The position numbers were made by a program, and so were the translations under genes. Under the pieces are notes generated by a model. That model was not told where the DNA came from. It did no database searches and saw only the letters and a list, made by a program, of their open reading frames with translations. From CAZYVU01 sp964651435 (GTDB taxonomy: Bacteria > Desulfobacterota > Syntrophorhabdia > Syntrophorhabdales > CAYQXL01), in assembly GCA_964651435.1 (NCBI GenBank), contig CAZYVU010000014.1:1-64000 (forward strand): a stretch of 64,000 nucleotides of DNA, given 5' to 3'. Within the stretch, counting starts at the first letter, position 1; each line of letters starts with the position of its first letter. Positions 51,283-60,855 of the stretch are shown one piece after another.

Positions 51283-51840
51283 CTATTCGACGAAAGGCTT
51301 CTCGGCCGAGTTCAAGAAAACAAGCTCTTTCAGCGGCTTTCTCGGGGCGGGCCTTGGTATCTCCTCGAAATATCCCACGGGCGTCATCTCCACCACGCTG
51401 AAACCCTCGGGAACCTTGAGCGCCTTCTCCGCCTTACCGGCGTCGAACATGCCCACGTGAACGGTACCGAGACCGAAATTCCAGGCGGCAAGGACCACAT
51501 GCTCCATGGCTATGCCGGCGTCAAACATGAACCAGTCTCCCTTGTCCGTTGCCGGAGCGCCCTTGTGATAGCCGGAGGTGCCCCGTTTCGCAAAGAGACA
51601 GATGACAACGGGCGCCTCCGTCATGGCCTTTCGGGCCGGGTTCCCTTCGGGAAGAGATTCGGCGAGACCCTTCTTGACATCCTCATCCCTGACGACGACG
51701 TACCGGCAGACCTGCGTGTTGGCCCACGACGGCGCCCAGCGGGCCGCCTCCAGTATCTCCAGTATGACGTTGTCGGGAACGGGGTCGCTTTTGTACCTTC
51801 TGACGCTCCTTCTCTCGGCCACAACTTTCAGCAGTTCCAT
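51283..51840 (-). CDS. Nitroreductase-family flavoprotein
   Basis: A 185-residue FMN-dependent oxidoreductase. ERRSVRRYKSDPVP near the N-terminus contacts FMN phosphate, RWAPSWANTQVCRYVVV follows, and the late block AGIAMEHVVLAAWNFGLGTVHVG plus VVEMTPVGYFEEIP is typical. The protein is short, as in many nitroreductase-like enzymes of anaerobes. Physiological substrate unknown. ATG 51840 follows GGGGG at a slightly long distance; extension to 51879 is unsupported. It lies 16 bases ahead of the CoA-transferase-GNAT gene on the same strand and could be co-transcribed with it. Confidence 0.88.
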   Translation of the reverse strand: MELLKVVAERRSVRRYKSDPVPDNVILEILEAARWAPSWANTQVCRYVVVRDEDVKKGLAESLPEGNPARKAMTEAPVVICLFAKRGTSGYHKGAPATDKGDWFMFDAGIAMEHVVLAAWNFGLGTVHVGMFDAGKAEKALKVPEGFSVVEMTPVGYFEEIPRPAPRKPLKELVFLNSAEKPFVE

Positions 51841-51927
51841 AGTGCGCTTACCCCCTTCTACATGGGATGGCAAAAACAACAGCCCCGCGGGCGCGAAGCG
51901 AGCTTCTGCAAGCCCCTTCGCAAAGTA

Positions 51928-52002
51928 TCGGGGCGACTGGATTTGAACCAGCGACCTCTTGCTCCCAAGGCAAGCGCGCTAACCATGCTGCGCCACGCCC
52001 CG
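51928..52002 (-). tRNA. tRNA-Pro (anticodon TGG)
   Basis: A complete 75-base cloverleaf on the minus strand: acceptor CGGGGCG/CGCCCCG with discriminator A, D-stem GCGC/GCGC, anticodon arm CTTGC-CTTGGGA-GCAAG (anticodon TGG), extra arm AGGTC and T-arm GCTGG-TTCAAAT-CCAGT. The 3' CCA is not encoded and must be added. No other tRNA gene was found in the window. Confidence 0.95.
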
Positions 52003-52091
52003 ACCAAAACCAATCTACCACAGTTGGCAATGCTCTGCAATAATGAAAGAACATCATTGACTTTTGTTCGTTTTGGCTCCAGAATAAGACG

Positions 52092-53273
52092 GTGATAGGA
52101 ATTTCTAAACTCTACTGTGGCGCCGTAGAGGCGTCGGACCCCCTACGGTACGGGCGGGAATCGGGCAGACTCCCCTCGCACCTTCTCCAGTTCTCCAAGG
52201 ACAAGAAGCCTGTCGTGGTCTGGAACGTAACGAAACGGTGCAACCTCAGGTGCGTTCACTGTTACGCGAAGGCCGAAGCCGAGGCCTGGAAGGGCAAGGA
52301 GCTGACGACGGAGGAAGGAAGGGCCCTCATCGACGACCTTGCTGCCTTCGGCGTGCCCGTCGTCCTCTTTTCGGGTGGCGAACCCGTGCTTCGCGAAGAC
52401 CTCCCCGAACTCATTGACTACACCGTATCCAAGGGATTGAGGGCCGTCATCTCCACCAACGGGACCCTGATTACGCCCGAAAAGGCGCGTGTTTTTGCCC
52501 GCTTTTCGCTTTCCTACGTGGGCGTGAGCCTCGATGGAATAGGTGCGGTGAACGACAGCTTCCGAGGCGTCGAGGGCGCCTTCGACCGTGCCCTGCTGGG
52601 TATGCGAAATGCCAAGGCAGCGGGCATCAAGGTGGGGTTGCGTTTTACCATAAACAAGAGAAACTTCCAGGAAATTCCGGCCATTTTCGATCTCATCGAA
52701 CACGAGGGCATCGATCGCGTCTGCTTTTACCACCTCGTTTACGCGGGCCGCGGATCAAGCCTTATCGACGAAGACCTCTCACCTGCAGAGCAGCGCAGGG
52801 TCGTCGATTACATCCTCGACCGCACGAAGGCCTTTTTCGACTCCGGTCGCCCCATCGAAGTGCTTACCGTGGACAACCATGCCGACGGCCCCTACGTATA
52901 TCTGCGGCTTCTCAGCGAGGACGGCAAGCGGGCCGAAGAGGTGCACCAGCTTCTGCTCATGAACGAGGGCAATGCCTCCGGCGTCGGCATCGGCTGCGTC
53001 GACGAGGAGGGAAACGTCCACGCCGATCAGTTTTGGCGCCACTACAGCTTCGGCAACGTGCGAGAGCGCCCCTTCAGCAGCATCTGGGCCGATAGGAGCA
53101 ACGAGCTGATGGATAAGCTGAAGGACAAGAAACGGTTCGTAGGGGGGCGCTGCGGCCGGTGCCGGTGGCTTCCTATTTGCGGGGGCAATTTCCGGGTCCG
53201 CGCCGAGGCGAAGACAGGCGATCTCTGGGCCGAAGACCCCCAGTGTTACCTTACGGACGACGAGATCCGGTAG
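52092..53273 (+). CDS. ahbC: Radical SAM 12,18-didecarboxysiroheme deacetylase AhbC
   Basis: A 393-residue radical SAM enzyme of the siroheme-dependent heme pathway. It removes acetate side chains from didecarboxysiroheme to give Fe-coproporphyrin III. The start IGISKLYCGAVEASDPLRYGR is characteristic of AhbC. The SAM-cluster motif is CNLRCVHCYA (about residues 50-58), with the SAM-binding FSGGEPVLRED. The C-terminal SPASM-like cluster region is CGRCRWLPICGGNFRVRAEA with a final Cys in DPQCYL. GTG start with only a weak ribosome site. hemB and ahbD follow. AhbA/B are not in the window. The pathway occurs in sulfate reducers and archaea. Confidence 0.9.
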   Translation: MIGISKLYCGAVEASDPLRYGRESGRLPSHLLQFSKDKKPVVVWNVTKRCNLRCVHCYAKAEAEAWKGKELTTEEGRALIDDLAAFGVPVVLFSGGEPVLREDLPELIDYTVSKGLRAVISTNGTLITPEKARVFARFSLSYVGVSLDGIGAVNDSFRGVEGAFDRALLGMRNAKAAGIKVGLRFTINKRNFQEIPAIFDLIEHEGIDRVCFYHLVYAGRGSSLIDEDLSPAEQRRVVDYILDRTKAFFDSGRPIEVLTVDNHADGPYVYLRLLSEDGKRAEEVHQLLLMNEGNASGVGIGCVDEEGNVHADQFWRHYSFGNVRERPFSSIWADRSNELMDKLKDKKRFVGGRCGRCRWLPICGGNFRVRAEAKTGDLWAEDPQCYLTDDEIR

Positions 53274-53311
53274 GGCGTACAATCTTCATCGATAAGGGAT
53301 AAGGAGGCAGC

Positions 53312-54298
53312 ATGGGTTTTCCCGTATGCAGGCCGCGGCGGCTCAGAGGCAACGATAAGCTGCGCGCCATGATGAGAGAGACGGAGCTGTCGCCGCAGCA
53401 CCTCATCTATCCCCTCTTTGTGAAGGAGATGCCCGAGAAAAAGGTCTCCATACCATCCATGCCCGACGTTTACCAGTTCTCCGTGGAGGGTCTCCTCAAA
53501 GAGGTCGAGGAGGTGGTCGGCCTCTCGATCCCTGCAATCCTCCTTTTCGGCATCCCCGAGCACAAGGATGAGTGGGGCAGTGAGGCCTATTCGGAAAACG
53601 GAATCGTACAAAAGGCGGTTCGGGTCATCAAGAAGCTCTTCGGAGGCGACATTCTCGTCATCACCGATGTCTGCATGTGCGAGTATACGAGCCACGGTCA
53701 CTGCGGCGTTGTCAGGGACGGCGACGTGGACAACGACGAAACCCTGCAGCTTCTGGCCGCAAGCGCCCTCACCCACGCCGAGGCAGGCGCCGACATGGTG
53801 GCGCCATCGGACATGATGGACGGCCGCGTCAAGGCCATACGGGAGCGCCTCGATGCGAACGGTTTCCCGGCCGTTCCCATCATGAGCTACGCCGCCAAGT
53901 ATGCCTCGGGCCTCTACAGCCCCTTTCGGGATGCCGCAGAATCTGCGCCCCAGTTCGGGGACCGTCGAAGCTACCAGATGGACCCGCCCAACCAGAGAGA
54001 GGCGCTCAGGGAGATAGCCCTTGACATCGAGGAAGGTGCAGACATTATTATGATCAAACCCGCCCTCTTCTACCTCGATGTCCTTGCCCGGGCCCGCGAG
54101 ACCTTCAACGTCCCCCTGGCCGCCTACTCCGTAAGTGGCGAGTATGCCATGATCAAGCACACGGCGGCAAAGGGATATCTGGACCTGAAGAGAACCGTCC
54201 TGGAATCGACGACGAGCATCAGGCGCGCAGGCGCCGATATGGTCATCACCTACTTCGCCAAGGATCTGGCGCAATGGCTCAAAGAGAATTCCCTTTAA
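53312..54298 (+). CDS. hemB: Porphobilinogen synthase (delta-aminolevulinic acid dehydratase)
   Basis: A 328-residue enzyme that condenses two 5-aminolevulinate molecules to porphobilinogen. The zinc-binding cysteines are visible in TDVCMCEYTSHGHCG, and the two active lysines lie in MSYAAKYASGLYSPF and IIMIKPALFYLD. PSDMMDGRV and SVSGEYAMIK are further family blocks. AAGGAGG precedes the ATG. It sits between ahbC and ahbD; its end overlaps the ahbD start by 25 bases, so the three genes are one heme-synthesis operon. Confidence 0.97.
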   Translation: MGFPVCRPRRLRGNDKLRAMMRETELSPQHLIYPLFVKEMPEKKVSIPSMPDVYQFSVEGLLKEVEEVVGLSIPAILLFGIPEHKDEWGSEAYSENGIVQKAVRVIKKLFGGDILVITDVCMCEYTSHGHCGVVRDGDVDNDETLQLLAASALTHAEAGADMVAPSDMMDGRVKAIRERLDANGFPAVPIMSYAAKYASGLYSPFRDAAESAPQFGDRRSYQMDPPNQREALREIALDIEEGADIIMIKPALFYLDVLARARETFNVPLAAYSVSGEYAMIKHTAAKGYLDLKRTVLESTTSIRRAGADMVITYFAKDLAQWLKENSL

Positions 54299-55287
54299 GA
54301 ATGGTTGCGTGGGAGCTTACCCGCAACTGCAACCTTAACTGCATCCACTGCCGGGCCCGGGCCTCCCTGGGCCCGCACCCCGGCGAGCTTGACCTGGCGG
54401 CATGCAAAAAGGTTCTGGACGGAATCGCCTCCTTTGCATCGCCCACCATCATTCTGACGGGCGGCGAGCCCCTCATGCGCGAGGACATATTCGATATCAT
54501 CGACTATGGCACAGGGAAGGGCTTGAGGCTCGTCATCGCCATAAACGGAACCCTCCTGACGCAGGAAAGGGCCACCATGCTCAAGGAGGGCGGCATCAAG
54601 AGGGTAAGCCTCAGCATTGACGGAAAGGATGGCCTGTCGCACGATGCCTTTCGCGGAGTGACGGGCTCCTTCGATTCCGTCACCGCCGCAGCCCGTATCC
54701 TGAGCGACGTTGGGCTACCCTTCCAGATCAACACCACCGTTACCATGTCCAACGCTGCCGACATGGAGTCCATCTACGGTCTCGCCAAGAGCCTTGGCGC
54801 CGTGGCGTGGCACACCTTTCTCCTTGTGCCCGTGGGCCGAGGGGAGGGGCTAAGGGGCTCGGAGCTCGACGCCCGGGCCTACGAAGAGATGCTCCGGTGG
54901 CTGTACAACAGGGAATCTCTCGATGAACTGGAAATGAAGGTTACCTGCGCCCCCCACTACTACCGGATCGTGAAGGAGCATGGGGGTTCTCCAAAGAGCG
55001 CCGGATGCCTGGCCGGAAAGAGCTTCCTTTTCATCTCCCATCGGGGCGTCGCACAGCCCTGCGGATATTTGGAGCTTCCGTCGGGCGACGTGACGGCCGA
55101 AGGGGTGGAAACGGTGTGGAGCGATTCCCCCGTTTTTTCCCGCCTCCGGGATCTGTCGTCCTACGGGGGCAAGTGCGGTGCATGCAGCTACCTCAAGATT
55201 TGCGGGGGCTGCCGGGCCCGCGCCTATGCCGCCACCGGCGATTTTCTCCAGCAGGAGCCGCTCTGCGCTTACAACCCCAGGGGTTAA
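54274..55287 (+). CDS. ahbD: Radical SAM heme b synthase AhbD
   Basis: A 337-residue radical SAM enzyme that oxidatively decarboxylates two propionates of Fe-coproporphyrin III to vinyls, giving heme b. The cluster motif is CNLNCIHCRA, with LTGGEPLMRED next. The C-terminal cluster region is CGACSYLKICGGCRARAYA with a last Cys in PLCAYN. It resembles AhbC but is shorter and lacks the ISKLYCG start. ATG 54274 overlaps hemB; a second ATG at 54301 (MVAWELTRNC) is an alternative. It completes the last step of the pathway encoded by this operon. Confidence 0.9.
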   Translation: MAQREFPLRMVAWELTRNCNLNCIHCRARASLGPHPGELDLAACKKVLDGIASFASPTIILTGGEPLMREDIFDIIDYGTGKGLRLVIAINGTLLTQERATMLKEGGIKRVSLSIDGKDGLSHDAFRGVTGSFDSVTAAARILSDVGLPFQINTTVTMSNAADMESIYGLAKSLGAVAWHTFLLVPVGRGEGLRGSELDARAYEEMLRWLYNRESLDELEMKVTCAPHYYRIVKEHGGSPKSAGCLAGKSFLFISHRGVAQPCGYLELPSGDVTAEGVETVWSDSPVFSRLRDLSSYGGKCGACSYLKICGGCRARAYAATGDFLQQEPLCAYNPRG

Positions 55288-55717
55288 CCCGACACAGCCC
55301 ATTGTCAATGCATTCCTTTTCCCCCTCGCCCTGACACCTCCCGCAATGAGGCGAGGGATGTGGTGTACGCCGCGGCCCTCTGCGAGGGTCCTTCAGATTG
55401 ACAAAGCGACATCCTGTGTTACTATTATTACTCCGGCAACAATACCGCTCAATGCTCGTCGTTCCGGAAGGAGCCGTCATTCATCGAGCACCATGGATGG
55501 TCTATAAAGGGCGACATGACGGTCTTTGAGACATGCTATTGCCGGAGCAATGCTCTTGCCGGTGAAGGTTCCTCGGCCACTCCGGGTTCACAGACCTCGG
55601 CAGGCGAACGATTGACCGGCCGTTTTTACAAGGGAAGGGGTACGTCTGCCCCTTGCCAAAAAACCAACGAGGCCCCGGGCTGAGAGCACCTCGGAAGGGG
55701 GCGAAAGCAGAGGAACG
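55288..55717. other. 430-base intergenic region, no supported gene
   Basis: Contains an imperfect terminator-like inverted repeat (CCCTCGCC at 55323-55330 and GGCGAGGG at 55350-55357), which may end the heme operon, and a REP-like segment at 55538-55562 (TTGCCGGAGCAATG with a second TTGCCGG). A 56-codon frame from 55516 has no ribosome site or familiar content. No riboswitch was recognised. Confidence 0.5.
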
Positions 55718-57688
55718 ATGAACAGACTGGCAGCGGAAAAATCGGCGTACCTGCAGCACGCGGCTCATCAAAAGATCGACTGGTTCCCCTGGGGCGACGA
55801 GGCGTTCGAGAAGGCGAGGGCCGAGAACAAGCCTGTGTTTCTGAGCTCCGGGGCCATATGGTGCCACTGGTGCCACGTCATGGCCAAGGAGTCCTTTGAG
55901 GACGAGCAGGTGGCCATTATCCTGAACGAGCTTTACGTCCCCATCAAGCTGGACCGCGACGAGCGGCCCGATATAGACCGTCGTTACCAGCGGGCCGTTG
56001 CGGCCATGGGGCAGGGAGGCGGTTGGCCGCTCTCGGTCTTTCTTACGGCCGACAAGAAACCTTTTTTTGGGGGCACCTATTTCCCGCCCCAGGAAAGCTA
56101 CGGAAGGCCGGCGTTCAAGGGCATCCTCATGGCTATCGCGCAGGCCTACAACGAGAAGCGGGAGGACATAGAGGCAAACAGCGAGCAGATTCTCGAGATC
56201 ATCTCCCGGGAATACGCCGGCGCAGGCACTATAAGCGAAGCACTCCTCGATGAGGCGACAGGCCTTATGCTGACAAGCTTCGACCGGCAGTACGGGGGCT
56301 TCGGCTCGGCGCCCAAGTTCCCCATGAGCGGTGCCATTCAGTTCCTTCTCGGCCGCTACCTTTTGACGGGGACCGAGGAGTTGGGCCGGAATCTGCAAAC
56401 AACGCTTACAGCCATGGCAAAGGGCGGGTATCAGGACCAGCTTGCCGGGGGGTTCCATCGCTACGCAACCGATCCCTGGTGGGGCGTGCCCCATTTCGAG
56501 AAGATGGCCGATGACAACGCCTGGCTTTTAAGAAACTATGCGACGGCCGCGAGAGCCTTCGGCGACGCCGTTTACGAGGATGTGGCGCGCGGCATTATCC
56601 GCTTCATCGCGGCAGAGCTTACAGACCCCCGGGGGGGCTTTTACGCAAGCCAGGATGCCGATGTGACCCCCGACGACGAGGGGGGCTATTTCACGTGGAC
56701 CGTTGACGAGCTCGGGGACGCCCTCAGCGGCCCGGAACTGGAGGTGGCCCGAGCGGCCCTCGTTGACGAGAAACTTGTGGTCCCCCACAGCGCGGGAAAA
56801 ATGGTCCTTTCACGGGCAAAAGGCGCCGAGGATGTGGGAGCGCTCATGGGCAAGGACCCCGGGGAGGTGAAGTCTCTGCTTGCGAGCGCCAAGGAGAAAC
56901 TTCTTGCGGCCCGTCACTTGCGACAAAAACCGTTCATCGACGAGGCCATGTACACCTCTCTCAACGGCATGCTGGCAAGCGCCCTTCTATGGGCTTACCG
57001 CTGCCTCGGAGATGAAGAGGCCAAAGCGGCGGCCGTGACGGGCCTGGACAGAATTCTGGAAAGGAACTGCGCCGGCGGCATCCTCTATCACAGCGACGGG
57101 GTACCCGCCCTTCTCGACGACTACGCGAATCTCATCGATGCCCTCGTGGGCGCCTATGAGGTAACGGGAGCCGCGGGTTATCTGGAGCAGGCCCGGGGAT
57201 TTATGGAGGCCTGCCTGCAAAAGTTCTGGGACGCCGACAGGGCGGCCTTTTTCGACACGGAAGAGGCTGTCGTGGGCATGCGTCTCAAGGGGATCGACGA
57301 CTCTCCGCATCCGTCGGCAAACGCGCTTGCCGTTATCGCCCTCCTAAAGCTTGGCTTCATCGCCGGCAACAACACTTACCGCCGGCGCGCAGAAGAGGCG
57401 CTGAAAGCATTTGCACCGCAGGGACAGGCCATGGGCGTGCACAGCGGCTTCTATTTTGCGGCCCTTGACGCCTTTTTCAACATGGCCGAGCTCACCGTTT
57501 CGGCAGCACCCGCTTCCGAGCCGGCACGGGAGGCCCTGTCGGTCCCCTACCCTTACACGGCAATCTCCTACAAGGGTGACGGGAACCTGGTAACGCCGTG
57601 CCTGCGGAATACCTGTTACGCACCGGTACGGGATGGCGCTGCCCTCTCCAAGGTGCTCTTCGGGGCCCTTCAACCGGCGTCCTCATGA
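55718..57688 (+). CDS. DUF255 thioredoxin-like / glycosidase-fold protein (YyaL family)
   Basis: A 656-residue protein of the YyaL/SPATA20 family. Residues ~1-165 form a thioredoxin-like domain (IDWFPWGDEAFEKARAENKP, with GAIWCHWCHVMAKES carrying CxxC). The remainder looks like an (alpha/alpha)6 barrel (GGFHRYATDPWWGVPHFEKM; GGFYASQDADVTPDDEGGYFTW; DDSPHPSANALAVIAL). The family is widespread; its biochemical role is not settled. Start at ATG 55718 follows AGAGGAACG. Its stop overlaps the rmuC start (ATGA), so the two are coupled. Confidence 0.92.
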   Translation: MNRLAAEKSAYLQHAAHQKIDWFPWGDEAFEKARAENKPVFLSSGAIWCHWCHVMAKESFEDEQVAIILNELYVPIKLDRDERPDIDRRYQRAVAAMGQGGGWPLSVFLTADKKPFFGGTYFPPQESYGRPAFKGILMAIAQAYNEKREDIEANSEQILEIISREYAGAGTISEALLDEATGLMLTSFDRQYGGFGSAPKFPMSGAIQFLLGRYLLTGTEELGRNLQTTLTAMAKGGYQDQLAGGFHRYATDPWWGVPHFEKMADDNAWLLRNYATAARAFGDAVYEDVARGIIRFIAAELTDPRGGFYASQDADVTPDDEGGYFTWTVDELGDALSGPELEVARAALVDEKLVVPHSAGKMVLSRAKGAEDVGALMGKDPGEVKSLLASAKEKLLAARHLRQKPFIDEAMYTSLNGMLASALLWAYRCLGDEEAKAAAVTGLDRILERNCAGGILYHSDGVPALLDDYANLIDALVGAYEVTGAAGYLEQARGFMEACLQKFWDADRAAFFDTEEAVVGMRLKGIDDSPHPSANALAVIALLKLGFIAGNNTYRRRAEEALKAFAPQGQAMGVHSGFYFAALDAFFNMAELTVSAAPASEPAREALSVPYPYTAISYKGDGNLVTPCLRNTCYAPVRDGAALSKVLFGALQPASS

Positions 57689-58995
57689 CTCTCGCTGCCG
57701 CAGGCGCCTTCTGCCTCGGCCTTCTGGCGGGGGGCGCGGTCCTCTGGCTCATCCTCTCGTCGCGTTTCCACGCAAGGCTCGCCGAGGCCGAAGGGAGGGC
57801 CGCCGCGAGCGATGCCCTCGCCCGGGAGCGTGCCACGGTCATCGACCGCAAAGACTCGGAGCTGCACCGGCAGGGCCTGCAACTGGATGCCGAGAAAGAG
57901 TTGAGGACCCGCATGGAGGAATCGCGCAAGGCCCTTCAGGAAGAGGTGGGACGCCTGCGGGAGATTCGGCAGGAGTTCTCCGATGCCTTCAGGGCCATCT
58001 CGCTCGATGCCCTGAAAGGCAATTCGGAGGAATTTCTCAAGCTGGCCCGGACGGCCCTGGAGGCCCAGGCGTTGAAAGGTTCCGAGGAGCTCGACAAGAA
58101 GAAGGCACTCATTGATCAAGATGTCGAGGCCATCGAAAAGGTCCTCTCTGAGATAGGCAAGCGTATCGAAGAGGTGGGCAGGGGCAACGCCTCAATCGGC
58201 ACCCTCCTCCAGCACCACAGCGAGTTAACGTCACGCCTTAGGGAGACGACGGAGCGCCTCGGCTCGGCCCTGGTAAGCGCCAAGAAGCGTGGGGAATGGG
58301 GCGAGCGCATGGCGGAGGATGTCATTCGCCTTGTCGGCATGGCCGAGGGGATCAACTACGTCAAACAAAAGACCCTCGACAGCACGTCCGGGAGGCCGGA
58401 CTACACCTTTCTCCTCCCCAACGGGCTTCGGATCAATATGGACGTGAAGTTTCCCCTGGACAATTTTGTTCGCTATCTCAATGCGGAGTCGGACCACGAC
58501 CGAAGGCGCTTCAGGGAAGAGTTGCTCCGGAACACGCGCACCATGATCCGGCAGGTTACGGGCCGGGAATACATCAACCCTGTAGAGAATACCGTCGACT
58601 ACGTCCTCATCTTCATCCCCAACGAGCAGGTTTACGGGTTTATCAATGACGCCGACCCCGCCATCATGGATGATGCGTTACGGCAAAAGGTAATCCTCTG
58701 CTCGCCCTTTACCCTTTACGCCGTTCTTGCCGTCATCAGGCAGGCCGTCGAAAACTTTAACCTCGAACGTACGGCCTCGGAGATACTGACGCTTTTAACG
58801 GATTTCTCGAAACAGTGGGCGGCCTACAAGGACCGCTTTCGTATTATGGGCGAACGACTGGAGGCGGCAAAGAGAGAGTACGACGTCCTCGCCACCACTC
58901 GTACGAACACCCTTGAACGGTCCCTCCGCAAAATCGACGAGCTCAGCAAGGAAAAACTCTGCCTTGCCTGGGAACCGCCGGAGAACGGCCCGTAA
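57685..58995 (+). CDS. rmuC: DNA recombination protein RmuC
   Basis: A 436-residue protein of the RmuC family, which limits inversions at short inverted repeats and has a nuclease-like core. An N-terminal membrane helix (AAAGAFCLGLLAGGAVLWLIL) precedes a long coiled coil (~25-215). The conserved RmuC domain has KKRGEWGERMAEDVIRLVGM, RPDYTFLLPNGLRINMDVKFP and NTVDYVLIFIPNEQVYGFIN. The ATG at 57685 overlaps the previous stop; the frame upstream covers the YyaL-family gene. Confidence 0.93.
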   Translation: MTLAAAGAFCLGLLAGGAVLWLILSSRFHARLAEAEGRAAASDALARERATVIDRKDSELHRQGLQLDAEKELRTRMEESRKALQEEVGRLREIRQEFSDAFRAISLDALKGNSEEFLKLARTALEAQALKGSEELDKKKALIDQDVEAIEKVLSEIGKRIEEVGRGNASIGTLLQHHSELTSRLRETTERLGSALVSAKKRGEWGERMAEDVIRLVGMAEGINYVKQKTLDSTSGRPDYTFLLPNGLRINMDVKFPLDNFVRYLNAESDHDRRRFREELLRNTRTMIRQVTGREYINPVENTVDYVLIFIPNEQVYGFINDADPAIMDDALRQKVILCSPFTLYAVLAVIRQAVENFNLERTASEILTLLTDFSKQWAAYKDRFRIMGERLEAAKREYDVLATTRTNTLERSLRKIDELSKEKLCLAWEPPENGP

Positions 58996-59019
58996 ACAGA
59001 GATGGCCGGCGGCCCTCTC

Positions 59020-59790
59020 CTACCGCAGCCGGACGGTAACCTCGTCGCCCTTCCAGGCGCCAAATTCATCCCTGAAGCTTTGCCGGAAGGAGGCGAGTTC
59101 GAGGTAGCCGTTGCTTCCGATGATGCAGGCCGTCTGGTCTTCGTAGTAGGCCCGTGAAATCCTGTCGAAGGAAAGCTTTTTAAAGGTGATCCGCACCGGC
59201 TTCCCGGCGGCAAAGGACCGCACAGCGTCCCCGGAGATATTGGTGATGGCGTTGCCAAACCGGTCAAAGCGGACAATCTTTCCGCAGAGGGCGTCGTCGA
59301 AGGCTTCCGGAAAGAGCCCTTCGAGTAAAACGGGGTCGTCGATCCTCCTCCCCAGCCTGTCGGGGGCAAGCCCCCGGCTGAGGTGGGCCGCCACGGGGGC
59401 AAAGATGTCCCTGCCGTGAAACGTCGAGCTCACCTCGCCCAGCATGTACTGCCTTTCGGTGATCTCGTAAGCTGCCCACGGACGCTGGAGGATAATTGAA
59501 AAGATGCCGTTGTCGGGGCCCACAAAGAGGTGGCCGCCGGAGGACACAACCATGGGCCTTCGCTGACTTCCTACCGTGGGATCGACGACGGCAACGTGAA
59601 CGCTCCCGCCCTCGAAAAACGGGTAGTATTCAGGTATGAGAAAAGCGGCCTCCCGTACATCCTGGGGCTCCACCTCGTGCGTGATGTCAATGATGGGGGC
59701 AGCGCCGTCAACGGAAAGGATCACCCCCTTCATGACGCCCACATAGGGGTCCCTGACACCAAAGTCCGTGAGCAGGGTGACGGCCTTCAC
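59020..59790 (-). CDS. SAM hydroxide adenosyltransferase (DUF62 family)
   Basis: A 256-residue protein of the chlorinase/fluorinase-related DUF62 family, whose members hydrolyse S-adenosylmethionine to adenosine and methionine. It begins VTLLTDFGVRDPYVGVMKGVI. IDITHEVEPQDVREAAFLI, the substrate-pocket region VVDPTVGSQRRP, VGPDNGIFS and DRFGNAITNI are all present. The fluorinase-type insert loop is not obvious. Its start is five bases downstream of the mtnA stop, giving a two-gene unit dealing with SAM and methylthioribose products. Confidence 0.92.
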   Translation of the reverse strand: MKAVTLLTDFGVRDPYVGVMKGVILSVDGAAPIIDITHEVEPQDVREAAFLIPEYYPFFEGGSVHVAVVDPTVGSQRRPMVVSSGGHLFVGPDNGIFSIILQRPWAAYEITERQYMLGEVSSTFHGRDIFAPVAAHLSRGLAPDRLGRRIDDPVLLEGLFPEAFDDALCGKIVRFDRFGNAITNISGDAVRSFAAGKPVRITFKKLSFDRISRAYYEDQTACIIGSNGYLELASFRQSFRDEFGAWKGDEVTVRLR

Positions 59791-59795
59791 GACCT

Positions 59796-60824
59796 TTACC
59801 GGAAGAGCATCTTGATGTATTTTCTGAAGGGCCTCTCGACAATGCCCCTCTCCGTGATAAAGGCCGTCACGTAGCGGGCGGCCGTCACATCAAAGGAGTA
59901 ATAACGGGCCGCGATGTCCTTTAGGGTAATTTGCCTGCCCGCAATGCGCTTCACCTCGTCGCCGCTACGCTCCTCGATCTGGACATAGGCGCCGTTCGGG
60001 ATCTGGGCATCGAAGGTGGAGACGGGCGCGGCCACATAGAACGGTATTCCGTAGCGCTCCGCCGCCAGGGCGATCATGTACGTGCCGATCTTGTTCGCCG
60101 TATCGCCGTTCATCGCGATCCGGTCGGCACCCACGATGACCTTGTCGACAACCCGGTTGTCACAGAGAAAGGCCACGTGGTTGTCCGGCACGAGCTCCAC
60201 CGGAATGCCCTCTTCGTGCAGCTCCCAGGCCGTGAGCCTCGCACCCTGGAGATAGGGCCGCGTCTCCGTGGCAACAACCCGTATCTTTTTCCCCGCCTCG
60301 TGGGCCGCCCTGATTACTCCCAATGCCGTCCCGTATCCGCCCGTGGCAAGAGAGCCTGCGTTGCAATGGGTCAGGATGGTGTCGCCTTCGTCGATCAGCT
60401 CCGCCCCGTACAGGGAAAGCATCCTGTTGTTTTCGATATCCTCCACGTGAATGGCAATAGCCTCTTCGAGAAGGACGTCGACGGGATCCTCCGCCGCCTT
60501 TATGCCCGCAAAGGACTCCCTCATGCGGCTAAGCGCCCACACCAGATTGACGGCTGTCGGTCTCGTGGCGGCCAACCGGCTTGAAATCCCTTCGACGTCG
60601 GCCATGCCCACATTCTTTCCCGCCCCTATCCTTTCGGCGACGCCCAAGACCACGCCGTAGGCGGCAACAATCCCGATGAGGGGCGCGCCCCTCACAACCA
60701 TATCCCTGATGGCAGCCGCAACGTGCCGCGCCATCGTGCACCGAACATAGGTTTTCTTAAACGGAAGGAGCCTCTGGTCGAGTAGATAGAGCGCACCGTC
60801 CTTCCAGTAGATGTGGTCGGTCAT
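59796..60824 (-). CDS. mtnA: Methylthioribose-1-phosphate isomerase
   Basis: A 342-residue aldose-ketose isomerase of the methionine salvage pathway, converting 5-methylthioribose-1-phosphate to the ribulose form. The active cysteine is in ILTHCNAGSLATGGYGTAL and the catalytic Asp in VGADRIAMNGDTANKIGTY. RGAPLIGIVAAYGV and TRPYLQGARLTAWEL are further marks. No other mtn genes are present, so an incomplete or alternative salvage of 5'-deoxy sugars is possible. AGGAGG lies before the start. Directly upstream is gatB on the same strand. Confidence 0.94.
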   Translation of the reverse strand: MTDHIYWKDGALYLLDQRLLPFKKTYVRCTMARHVAAAIRDMVVRGAPLIGIVAAYGVVLGVAERIGAGKNVGMADVEGISSRLAATRPTAVNLVWALSRMRESFAGIKAAEDPVDVLLEEAIAIHVEDIENNRMLSLYGAELIDEGDTILTHCNAGSLATGGYGTALGVIRAAHEAGKKIRVVATETRPYLQGARLTAWELHEEGIPVELVPDNHVAFLCDNRVVDKVIVGADRIAMNGDTANKIGTYMIALAAERYGIPFYVAAPVSTFDAQIPNGAYVQIEERSGDEVKRIAGRQITLKDIAARYYSFDVTAARYVTAFITERGIVERPFRKYIKMLFR

Positions 60825-60855
60825 CGCAAGCCTCCTGCGCCCTGCAGCATCAGCA

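Noticed and set aside
55516..55686. 56-codon open frame after ahbD
   Set aside because: No ribosome site, no motif and unusual composition; probably chance in GC-rich sequence.
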